DNA of 18,681 bases, from the NCBI GenBank assembly GCA_002298665.1, contig DBKW01000006.1, forward strand, positions 1 to 18,681, read 5' to 3'. How positions within the stretch are numbered: the first letter of the stretch is position 1; each line of letters starts with the position of its first letter. The notes under the pieces were generated by a model that worked only from the letters and a program-made list of their open reading frames with translations, was not told the DNA's origin and searched no databases. The translations under genes were made by a program, and so were the position numbers. This document shows, piece by piece, positions 1 through 6,741 of the stretch. The stretch is from Verrucomicrobia bacterium UBA740. GTDB lineage: Bacteria > Verrucomicrobiota > Kiritimatiellia > RFP12 > UBA1067.

Positions 1-279
1 GAAACGGCCCAAAACCGGACAATTTGCGCAGGCGCCTTTCGGGGACGTGAGGGGGTTGTCTGGTTCGGGTTCCTAAGGGGACGGAGACAGATCTCCGCAT
101 TCTTTCCTTCCGTTTCCTCAACCGATCCTTCCCTTTTCCCGCTTTCGCTCTCCATCCCTTGGAACAACCTGTCCGGGGTGCCGCGCGACAGGGTAAACTT
201 TTCCTATTTAAGGCGTTTTTGACATTCCATTTATGCGCGGAATATGGTATCATATACGCGTGATCATTAAGGAGAAACG
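1..279. other. Non-coding left edge with short hairpins
   Basis: I see no open frame here with a credible start or family match. An imperfect 10-base inverted repeat pairs 14-23 with 54-63 (AACCGGACAA against TTGTCTGGTT, one G-T wobble). A perfect 6-bp hairpin lies at 82-97 (CGGAGA, loop CAGA, TCTCCG), inside a 13-base word (77-89, GGGGACGGAGACA) that recurs in inverted orientation at 18385-18397. Pyrimidine-rich sequence follows at 98-170. The hairpin could end transcription of a gene left of the window, but it lacks a clean T run. The promoter of the first gene occupies the last 60 bases. Confidence 0.5.
219..253 (+). promoter_or_regulatory. Promoter of the flavodiiron-miaB operon
   Basis: An extended -10 element, TGGTATCAT, lies at 245-253; the hexamer TATCAT matches five of six consensus bases. 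A perfect TTGACA sits at 219-224, but it is 23 bases from that hexamer. If TATGGT (243-248) is the -10 instead, the spacer is 18. Predicted start of transcription is about 255-260. A strong ribosome binding site AAGGAG (269-274) follows, five bases before the ATG at 280. The ATATGGTAT core recurs before the membrane-protein gene and, as ATATGCTAT, before mfd. Confidence 0.6.
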
Positions 280-1455
280 ATGTCCGCGAGTACTGATATT
301 GTGTCCGTCGGCGTGAACGACCGGAAGATTGACCTTTTCGAGGGCCAATTCGCCGTGCCGGAGGGCATGGCGTATAATTCGTACGTGCTGAAAGACGAGA
401 AAATCGCCGTGTTCGACACGGTGGACGCGGCGTTCGGCGCGGAATGGCTGGAGAACGTCCGCCGCGCGACGGAGGGCCGGCAGGTGGACTATTTGATCGT
501 GCAGCACATGGAGCCGGACCACTCCGCCAACATCGCGGCGTTCATGGAACGGTATCCCGGGGCGAAGATTGTCGCGTCCGCCGCGGCGTTTCCGATGATG
601 AAGAACTTTTTCGGGACGGACTACGCGGCGAATCGGGTAATCGTGAAGGAAGGGGACCGGCTGGAGACGGGGCGGCACGCGCTGCGGTTCATTTCCGCGC
701 CGATGGTGCACTGGCCGGAGGTGACGGTCACGTACGACGAAACGACGCGGACGCTGTTCTCGGCGGACGCGTTCGGCAAATTCGGTGCGCAGGACGCGGC
801 GAACGACGAAGGCTGGGACTGCGAAGCGCGGCGCTACTACTTTGGCATTGTGGGCAAGTTCGGCGCGCAGGTTCAGGCACTGCTGGCGAAGGCGGCGAAA
901 CTGGACATCCGGCGCATCTGTCCGTTGCACGGACCGGTCCTCGAGACGGCGGAGGCGATCGGCCACGCGCTCGCGCTCTACGACACGTGGTCGCGGTACG
1001 CGGCGGAGACGAAGGGCGTCTTCGTCGCCTATACCTCCGTCTACGGGCATACGCGCGCGGTCGCCGAGGAACTCGTGCGGCTTCTCGCGGAGAAGGGCGC
1101 GAAGGTGGCGGTCGCGGATCTGGCGCGGTCCGACGTGTACGAGGCGGTCGAGGACGCCTTCCGCTATTCGGCGCTGGCGCTCGCGACGACGACGTACAAC
1201 ATGGGTGTTTTCCCGAAGATGCGCGAATTCATCGAGCATTTGACGGCGCGGAACTTCCAGAACCGGTGCGTGGGATTCGTGGAGAACGGCTCCTGGGCGC
1301 CGTCCGCGGCCAAGAAGATGAAGGAGATGCTGTCCGCGTCGAAGGATTTGGCGATCTGTCCGACGACCGTGACGGTCCGCGGTGCGATGGCGGAAGCCAC
1401 GCGGGGGCCGCTCGCACAATTGGCGGAGGAACTGGCGGCGGGGGCGAACGCGTGA
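280..1455 (+). CDS. Flavodiiron protein (A-type flavoprotein, FprA family)
   Basis: This is a cytoplasmic enzyme that reduces O2 to water (some members reduce NO to N2O) with electrons from rubredoxin or a similar donor; it is typical of anaerobes coping with air. The 391 residues match the usual two-domain size. The N-terminal beta-lactamase-like half carries all six expected diiron ligands: H76, E78, D80 in HMEPDH, then H144, D163 and H217. The C-terminal half, from about residue 248, is a flavodoxin-like FMN domain beginning VFVAYTSVYGHT. There is no fused rubredoxin or reductase domain and no rubredoxin gene in the window. The ATG start has an AAGGAG site five bases upstream. The stop overlaps the start of miaB (GTGA), so the two are probably translated together. 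Whether O2 or NO is the main substrate cannot be read from the sequence. Confidence 0.95.
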   Translation: MSASTDIVSVGVNDRKIDLFEGQFAVPEGMAYNSYVLKDEKIAVFDTVDAAFGAEWLENVRRATEGRQVDYLIVQHMEPDHSANIAAFMERYPGAKIVASAAAFPMMKNFFGTDYAANRVIVKEGDRLETGRHALRFISAPMVHWPEVTVTYDETTRTLFSADAFGKFGAQDAANDEGWDCEARRYYFGIVGKFGAQVQALLAKAAKLDIRRICPLHGPVLETAEAIGHALALYDTWSRYAAETKGVFVAYTSVYGHTRAVAEELVRLLAEKGAKVAVADLARSDVYEAVEDAFRYSALALATTTYNMGVFPKMREFIEHLTARNFQNRCVGFVENGSWAPSAAKKMKEMLSASKDLAICPTTVTVRGAMAEATRGPLAQLAEELAAGANA

Positions 1456-2783
1456 AGTTCATCGTCCATACCTACGGGTGCCAGATGAACGTGCGGGAAT
1501 CGGAGGCGGTCGAGGCGCTTCTTCTCGCGGCGGGACACGAAAAGGCGGCGAGCGAGGCGGAGGCCGAACTCGTCGTCGTCAACAGCTGCACGGTGCGCCA
1601 GAAGGCGGAAGAGAAGGCGATCGGCAAGGCGGGGAACCTGATCGCGGCCAAGAAGATCACGGGGCTCATGGGGTGCGCGGTGAAGCGCCTGGGGGCGGAC
1701 GTCTTCAAGAAGCTGCCGAAACTCGACTTCGCGGTGGGCCCGCGTGCGTTCGGGCTGATTCCGCAGATCGTGGCGAAGGGGGCGTACCCGGCGCTCGAAC
1801 TGGGCGACGACCTCGTGCCGGGCGGACTGGAGGCGCACACGGAGGCGAAGGGCTTCCAGGCGTTCGTGACCATTCTCGTGGGGTGCGACAACCGGTGCAG
1901 CTACTGCATCGTGCCCGACGTGCGGGGGCACGAATATTCGCGTCCGGCGCGGGAAATCGTGGCGGAAGTGCGCGCGCTGGCGGCGCACGGGGTGAAGGAA
2001 GTCTGCCTGTTGGGGCAGAGCGTCCTGCGCTACGGGGTAAGGAATCCGGCCTGGGACGCGACGGATACGCCCAGCCCCGGCGGCTACACGGAGGCGTTCC
2101 CGCGGCTTCTGGAGGCGGTGGCGTCCATCCCGGGGATCGAACGCGTGCGGTTCACGTCGGCGCATCCGCGGGGGTGCACGGACGAACTGGTAAGGGTGTA
2201 CCGGGAGTTTCCGCAGGTCTGCCGCCATTTGCATCTGCCCGTCCAATCGGGGTCGGACCGCCTTCTCGCGGAGATGGGGCGGCGCTACACGCGGGCGGAG
2301 TATCTCGCCGCGGTCGCCAAATTGCGTGCGCTGGACCCGGAATTCGCGGTGACGACGGACGTGATCGTGGGCTATCCGGGCGAGACGGAGGCGGATTTCG
2401 AGGCCACGCGGTCGCTGATGGAGGAGGCGGGATTCGACAACGCCTTCATCTTCAAGTATTCGCCGCGTCCGGGGACGCGTTCCGCCCAGTTGCCGGACGA
2501 CGTGCCGACGGCGGAGAAGGAGCGGCGCGACCAGATTCTGCTGGCGGACCAGGAGCGGCGCGGGCAGGCGCGCAACGAGAGGCTGGTGGGGACGGTGCGG
2601 GACGTGTTGGCGGAGGGGCCTTCCAAGCGCAACGCGAACCGGTGGAGCGGGCGCGACGGCGGGAACCGCATCGTGGTCTGGGACCGGGCGGCGGACGAGG
2701 GGGCAATCCCGCCCGGCACGCGCGTGCGGGTCCGGATTCTGGAGGCGCACCCCCAGACGCTCCTAGGCGAACGCGCGGGGTAA
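1452..2783 (+). CDS. miaB: tRNA-2-methylthio-N6-isopentenyladenosine synthase MiaB
   Basis: This radical SAM methylthiotransferase adds the 2-methylthio group to i6A37 of tRNAs reading UNN codons. Of its 443 residues, the N-terminal domain holds the three auxiliary-cluster cysteines C10 (YGCQMN), C46 (NSCTVRQKAE) and C75 (MGC). The radical SAM core has CDNRCSYC with C145, C149 and C152. A TRAM RNA-binding domain fills roughly the last 70 residues. The NSCTVRQKAE segment is MiaB-like rather than RimO- or MtaB-like, although the usual CPFCIVPYTRG block reads CSYCIVPDVRG here. The start is a GTG overlapping the flavodiiron stop by four bases. No miaA, which makes the i6A substrate, is in the window. 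Placement behind an O2-reducing enzyme would suit a protein with two oxygen-sensitive 4Fe-4S clusters; that link is inference. Confidence 0.93.
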   Translation: MKFIVHTYGCQMNVRESEAVEALLLAAGHEKAASEAEAELVVVNSCTVRQKAEEKAIGKAGNLIAAKKITGLMGCAVKRLGADVFKKLPKLDFAVGPRAFGLIPQIVAKGAYPALELGDDLVPGGLEAHTEAKGFQAFVTILVGCDNRCSYCIVPDVRGHEYSRPAREIVAEVRALAAHGVKEVCLLGQSVLRYGVRNPAWDATDTPSPGGYTEAFPRLLEAVASIPGIERVRFTSAHPRGCTDELVRVYREFPQVCRHLHLPVQSGSDRLLAEMGRRYTRAEYLAAVAKLRALDPEFAVTTDVIVGYPGETEADFEATRSLMEEAGFDNAFIFKYSPRPGTRSAQLPDDVPTAEKERRDQILLADQERRGQARNERLVGTVRDVLAEGPSKRNANRWSGRDGGNRIVVWDRAADEGAIPPGTRVRVRILEAHPQTLLGERAG

Positions 2784-2817
2784 CGGGCATTTTGGGCTTG
2801 TGATTTCGTCTCAAATA

Positions 2818-2826
2818 TGGTATTCT
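2818..2826 (+). promoter_or_regulatory. Extended -10 promoter of the membrane-protein gene
   Basis: TGGTATTCT at 2818-2826 repeats the AATATGGTAT context of the first promoter. The hexamer TATTCT matches four of six consensus bases and no good -35 is present (TTGGGC at 2792-2797 is weak). A start six to eight bases downstream falls on the ATG at 2833, implying a leaderless mRNA. No Shine-Dalgarno sequence precedes that ATG. Confidence 0.45.
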
Positions 2827-2832
2827 ATGGGA

Positions 2833-3390
2833 ATGACAGTTTTTTGGGGTTTTGTTCTCGGGCTGCCGCTTTTCGCATGCGGTCTGGCGGCGTGCCTGTC
2901 GCCTGATTTCGCGCGCCGCGGAGCCGAGAGGTTCTTCGTGTCGCGTCCGTGCGCCATCGCGCTGACGGTCGCGGCGAGTTTCTGGACGGGGTACGAGTGC
3001 GACACGATGGGGATCGACGTCTTCGACGCGTTCCTGAAGCGCTTCCCGGGCGAGATTTGGATCTTGGCGGCCGTGCTGGCCTGGCTCGTGTGCATCTGGA
3101 TGCCGAAGAATCTTCCGGTGCGGGCGCTCACGGGGATTTTGATGCTGATACCGGCGGAACTTTTCAAGACGACGCGGCTTTTGCTGCCGGCGGGCGGGTT
3201 CGCCGCGGTGCATCTCTTCGTCTTGACCGCGTACATCGGGGCGGTCGTCGGCATGTACGGCATGTTCTATCCCGGACGCCTCGAGAAGGGTGCGCTCCTC
3301 CTTCTGCACACGGACAGGCGGGCGCGCATTCTGGGCGGGGTGTTCGTCCTGTGGGGCGCGGCGCTTTGCGCGCTCGGATGCGTCCTCTGA
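2833..3390 (+). CDS. Unrecognised six-helix inner-membrane protein
   Basis: I do not recognise the family. The protein is about 185 residues and almost entirely hydrophobic, with about six predicted membrane helices: one right after the start, then near residues 40-60, 72-90, 98-120, 125-150 and 165-185. The short charged loops contain single Asp, Glu and Arg residues and no recognisable enzyme motif. I chose the ATG at 2833 because an extended -10 promoter ends seven bases before it; ATG 2827 and an in-frame GTG at 2800 are alternatives that would add 2 or 11 residues, but both start within or upstream of the promoter element. The symporter gene follows 72 bases later, so the protein could act with it, but nothing in the sequence shows that. 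Confidence 0.7.
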   Translation: MTVFWGFVLGLPLFACGLAACLSPDFARRGAERFFVSRPCAIALTVAASFWTGYECDTMGIDVFDAFLKRFPGEIWILAAVLAWLVCIWMPKNLPVRALTGILMLIPAELFKTTRLLLPAGGFAAVHLFVLTAYIGAVVGMYGMFYPGRLEKGALLLLHTDRRARILGGVFVLWGAALCALGCVL

Positions 3391-3462
3391 ACGGATTTTG
3401 TCGAATGAAAGACAGAACAAACGGAAACTCTGGAAACTCCAAATGAAAGGGCAATCACGAAA
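3391..3462 (+). other. Short AT-richer gap with a 9-base direct repeat
   Basis: This 72-base spacer is visibly richer in A than its surroundings. GGAAACTC occurs twice nine bases apart (3423-3430 and 3432-3439). An eight-codon frame, ATG at 3443 to TGA at 3466, overlaps the symporter start in the ATGA arrangement. AAAGGG at 3446-3451 could serve as a ribosome binding site, although it is 11 bases from the ATG. I see no terminator and no convincing promoter. Confidence 0.35.
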
Positions 3463-4962
3463 ATGACACCGAAAAGACATCTCCCGCGCACGCGCTGGTC
3501 GGGACAGCTTGCGTTCGTCCTGGCGGCGGCCGCATCCGCCATCGGGCTGGGCAACCTCTGGCGCTTCCCCTATCTCGCGGCGCAATACGGCGGCGGGACC
3601 TTCATCCTGATCTACCTCATCCTGACGATGACGCTCGGCTTCACGCTCATGGTGACGGAAATCGCGATCGGGCGCATGACGGCGCAGAGCCCGCTGACGG
3701 CGTACGGGCGCATCAAGCGCCAGTGGGGCTTTCTGGGGTATCTGGCGGTGATCATTCCCGCGGTGATCTGCCCGTATTACTGCGTCATTTCGGGCTGGGT
3801 GGTCAAATACTTCATCACTTACGTCAAGATGGCGGTGACGGGCGCCAACGTCATGGGCGAGCAGGCGGTGAATTCGGGCGCGTTCTTCGGGGCCTTCATC
3901 GGCTCGACGGAACCGCTCTGGTACGGCGCGCTCGTGATCGTGGCGTGCTCGGCGGTCATTTTGCTGGGCATCAAGAACGGCATCGAGCGGTCCAATCTGG
4001 TGATGATGCCGCTTCTGTTCCTCGCCGCGCTGGCGATTTGCGTCTACGTGGCGTTTCTGCCCGGGGCGGGCGCGGGGCTTTCGTACTACCTCGTCCCGAA
4101 CCTGGACTGCCTGCGGAACGCGCAGGGCGAATTCTCGTTCGCGCTTCTCGGCAAGACGATACTGGGCGCGATGGGGCAGATGTTCTATTCGCTCTCGCTC
4201 GCCATGGGCATCATGATCACGTACGGCTCGTACATGAAGAAGCAGGACAACATCGAGCGCTCGGTGCGGCGCATCGAGATCGCGGATACCTTCATCGCGA
4301 TCATCGCCGGTTTCATGATCATTCCGGTCGTCTACATGTTCGCGGTGAAGACGGGCGTCACGCCGGAACTGGTCGCGCAGCACGGCGGCGACGTGACGCT
4401 GGCCACGAAGGCGGCGGTCAAGGCGGCGATGAACCAGGGCCCGGGCCTGATGTTCGTCACCCTGCCCAAGGTTTTCGCGTCGATCGGTCCGACGGGGGCG
4501 TGGCTCGGGGCGACCTTCTTCCTGCTCGTCATCTTCGCGGCGGCGACGTCGGCCATCTCGCTTCTGGAGGCGTGCACGTCGTCCTTCTGCGACCTCTTCC
4601 GCCTGACGCGCACGAAGTCCGCGCTGCTGGTCATGGTCCTGACGCTCGCGCTGAGCGTGCTTTCGGCCTTGAGCTACGGCACGTTCGCGGACATCAAGGT
4701 GTTCGGGTATCCGTTCCTGGACTTCTTCGATTTCGTGACGAATTCCGTGCTGATGCCGATCGTGGCGACGCTCACGTGCATTTTCATCGGCTGGGCGATG
4801 TCGCCGCGGCTGGTCGTCGACCAGTGCGAGCGGACGGGGCACGTCTTCGGGGCCAAGGGCTTCTACGCGCTGATGGTGCGCTATTTCGCGCCGCTCCTGC
4901 TCATCGCGATTCTCGTGTCGGAAATCTGCCGCGCGCTCAAGCTGGGCGGCTGGAGCATCTGA
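3463..4962 (+). CDS. Sodium-dependent symporter of the neurotransmitter:sodium symporter (SNF/LeuT) family
   Basis: This membrane transporter uses the sodium gradient to import a small amine, most likely an amino acid by analogy with LeuT, Tyt1 and MhsT. Helix 1 carries the hallmark unwound sodium/substrate segment GLGNLWRFPY at residues 28-37, followed by the GGG-containing start of helix 2. I count about 11 membrane helices over 499 residues, ending soon after helix 11. That matches the 11-helix bacterial members such as Tyt1 rather than 12-helix LeuT. At the position of LeuT Asn21 this protein has a Ser (S25), common in bacterial relatives. The substrate cannot be assigned. The DUF4186 gene follows after 10 bases, suggesting co-transcription. 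The start is an ATG with only a distant AAAGGG upstream. Confidence 0.93.
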   Translation: MTPKRHLPRTRWSGQLAFVLAAAASAIGLGNLWRFPYLAAQYGGGTFILIYLILTMTLGFTLMVTEIAIGRMTAQSPLTAYGRIKRQWGFLGYLAVIIPAVICPYYCVISGWVVKYFITYVKMAVTGANVMGEQAVNSGAFFGAFIGSTEPLWYGALVIVACSAVILLGIKNGIERSNLVMMPLLFLAALAICVYVAFLPGAGAGLSYYLVPNLDCLRNAQGEFSFALLGKTILGAMGQMFYSLSLAMGIMITYGSYMKKQDNIERSVRRIEIADTFIAIIAGFMIIPVVYMFAVKTGVTPELVAQHGGDVTLATKAAVKAAMNQGPGLMFVTLPKVFASIGPTGAWLGATFFLLVIFAAATSAISLLEACTSSFCDLFRLTRTKSALLVMVLTLALSVLSALSYGTFADIKVFGYPFLDFFDFVTNSVLMPIVATLTCIFIGWAMSPRLVVDQCERTGHVFGAKGFYALMVRYFAPLLLIAILVSEICRALKLGGWSI

Positions 4963-4972
4963 CGACGGTCCT

Positions 4973-5383
4973 ATGACACACGAGGCCGCATTCGCGAAAT
5001 TGGCCCAGTCGGCCTTCCGGCGGCGGTTCGCGCTCTCGGCGGCGGACCGCGCCTACATCGCGGCAAAGGGGCTGGAGACCATCCGCCAGCACGCGGCGGC
5101 GTTCGTGGAGGCGCGCCTGGCGCCGGCCCGTCCGGAACACGACGGGCGGCAGACGCCCTGGAAGGGGCATCCTGTCTTCGTCGCGCAGCACGCGACGGCG
5201 ACCTGCTGCCGCGGGTGCATGGAGAAGTGGTGGCGCGTGCCGCGGGGCCGGCCGCTCACGGAAGTACAGAAAGAGCGGACGGTCGGGCTCGTCATGGCCT
5301 GGATCGGACGGCAACTGGGGGCCGGTCCGGACGCGCCGCGTTCGCGGTCCAGGCAATTGACGCGGGGCGGCGAAAAAGAGTAA
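4973..5383 (+). CDS. DUF4186 family protein
   Basis: This small soluble protein of 136 residues belongs to a family with no known function. Its recognisable core is FALSAADRAYI, the KGLETIRQHA helix, QTPWKGHPVFVAQHATATCC and GCMEKW. The cluster of His and Cys in the segment around residues 65-82 (HPVF, QHATATCCRGC) looks suited to metal binding, but that is inference. The last 25 residues are basic and low in complexity, and probably not part of the conserved domain. The gene lies 10 bases behind the symporter without a clear ribosome binding site, so translational coupling is likely. The promoter of hom overlaps its 3' end. Confidence 0.85.
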   Translation: MTHEAAFAKLAQSAFRRRFALSAADRAYIAAKGLETIRQHAAAFVEARLAPARPEHDGRQTPWKGHPVFVAQHATATCCRGCMEKWWRVPRGRPLTEVQKERTVGLVMAWIGRQLGAGPDAPRSRSRQLTRGGEKE

Positions 5384-5386
5384 AAT
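5357..5386 (+). promoter_or_regulatory. Promoter of hom-lysC
   Basis: TTGACG (5357-5362) and TAAAAT (5381-5386) each match five of six consensus bases and are 18 bases apart. The site sits over the 3' end of the DUF4186 gene. Predicted transcription begins near 5393. The leader would be about 33 bases, with GAAAGG (5414-5419) as ribosome binding site for the ATG at 5426. That is too short for a lysine riboswitch, T-box or peptide attenuator. Confidence 0.55.
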
Positions 5387-5425
5387 ATACGGATGCAAAT
5401 CCGTTTTGAACATGAAAGGTACGAA

Positions 5426-6721
5426 ATGAAGCAGATAGGAGTGGGCATTCTGGGGTTCGGCACAGTGGGTGCGGGTGTCGCAGAGGGTCTTTTGAAGCAC
5501 CGCACGGTCCTGGCCGAGCGTCTGGACGTGGACATCGTGCTCAAGAAGATCGCGGATCTCGACATCACGACCGACCGCGGCGTAGACGTGCCGAAAGACG
5601 CTTTGACGACGGACGCCCTTGCCGTCATTTCCGATCCCGGGGTGCAGATCGTCGTGGAGACGATCGGCGGGACGGGCATCGCCAGGACGCTCGTCCTCAA
5701 GGCGCTGGAAAGCAAGAAGTGCGTGGTCACCGCCAACAAGAAGCTTCTGGCCGAATACGGCCGCGAGATTTTCGACACGGCCGCGGCCAACAACGTGGAC
5801 ATCTATTTCGGCGCCTCGGTGGGCGGCGGCATCCCGATCATCCGCGTCCTTCGCGAAGGGCTCGCGGGCAACGACATCGAGTCCATCGACGGCATTTTGA
5901 ACGGCACGTGCAACTATATCCTCACGCGCATGGAAAACGAGGGGCTGCCGTTCGACGTCGTGCTGAAAGACGCGCAGAAGCTCGGGTATGCCGAGGCGAA
6001 CCCCTCGCTCGACATCGACGGGTTCGACACGGCGCACAAGGCGTGCATCCTCGCGGCGTTGGCGTACGGCTTCCAGCCCCGGCTGGACGAGGTGTCCGTC
6101 GAGGGCATCCGCACGCTCCAGGGCGAGGACGTGGCGTACGCCGCGGCGTTCGGCTACCGCATCAAGCTTCTGGCGCGCGTCGCCAAGTCGGGGAACGAGA
6201 TCGAGGTCGGCGTGGCGCCCACGCTCGTGCCGATGACGCACATGCTCGCGTCCGTCAACGACGCGTTCAACGCGGCGTGGGTGAAGGGGGACATGAGCGA
6301 CTACACGATGTACTACGGGCGCGGCGCGGGGCGCGCGCCGACGGCGTCCACGGTCATCGGCGACATCGGCGACATCGCGCGCAACCTGGCGCACGGCGAG
6401 ACGCGCTATTCGCGCGCGGTCAAGACCTACGGCGAGGGGCGGCTCGCGCTGCGCCCGGCGGGCGAGATTTCGTCGCGTTTCTACCTGCGTTTCGCCGTCG
6501 TGGACAAGGCGGGGGCTTTCGGCGAGATCGCGACGATTCTCGGGCGGCACGGCGTTTCGATTTCCGCGGCGTCCCAGAAGGACGAGAATGTGCGGCGCGG
6601 ATTCGTGCCGGTGGTCGTGCTGACCCACGAGGCGAAGGCGGCCGAACTCGACGCCGCGCTCGCCGAAATCAAGGCGTCCCGCGTCGTCGGGGACGATCCG
6701 GTCAAATTGCGCATGATTTGA
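5426..6721 (+). CDS. hom: Homoserine dehydrogenase
   Basis: The enzyme reduces aspartate semialdehyde to homoserine with NAD(P)H, on the branch to threonine and methionine. The 431 residues carry the Rossmann motif GFGTVG at 10-15, the TANKK segment, the GGGIPI and NGTCNYI blocks, and the catalytic region with E190, D201 and K205 (spacing matches yeast E208, D219, K223). A C-terminal ACT domain from about residue 352 suggests feedback control, probably by threonine. This is the standard monofunctional bacterial form. I chose the ATG at 5426 because GAAAGG lies six bases upstream and the protein then begins right at the first Rossmann strand; an in-frame ATG at 5393 would add 11 unlikely residues. 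Aspartate kinase follows 20 bases downstream. Confidence 0.95.
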   Translation: MKQIGVGILGFGTVGAGVAEGLLKHRTVLAERLDVDIVLKKIADLDITTDRGVDVPKDALTTDALAVISDPGVQIVVETIGGTGIARTLVLKALESKKCVVTANKKLLAEYGREIFDTAAANNVDIYFGASVGGGIPIIRVLREGLAGNDIESIDGILNGTCNYILTRMENEGLPFDVVLKDAQKLGYAEANPSLDIDGFDTAHKACILAALAYGFQPRLDEVSVEGIRTLQGEDVAYAAAFGYRIKLLARVAKSGNEIEVGVAPTLVPMTHMLASVNDAFNAAWVKGDMSDYTMYYGRGAGRAPTASTVIGDIGDIARNLAHGETRYSRAVKTYGEGRLALRPAGEISSRFYLRFAVVDKAGAFGEIATILGRHGVSISAASQKDENVRRGFVPVVVLTHEAKAAELDAALAEIKASRVVGDDPVKLRMI

Positions 6722-6741
6722 AAGAAGTCAGGTAAAAGAAA

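Noticed and set aside
444..1451. An N-terminal extension of miaB upstream of the GTG
   Set aside because: The open frame extends upstream only because stops are rare at high GC. MiaB homology begins at the GTG at 1452, and the upstream part lies in another frame of the flavodiiron gene.
2452..4842. A 796-residue open frame on - across miaB, the membrane protein and the symporter
   Set aside because: It is antisense to three genes, two with firm family motifs, and is of low complexity (Arg, His, Asp, Glu).
5357..5425. Lysine riboswitch, T-box or leader-peptide attenuator before hom-lysC
   Set aside because: The leader is only about 33 bases and holds no aptamer-like structure or amino-acid-rich short frame.
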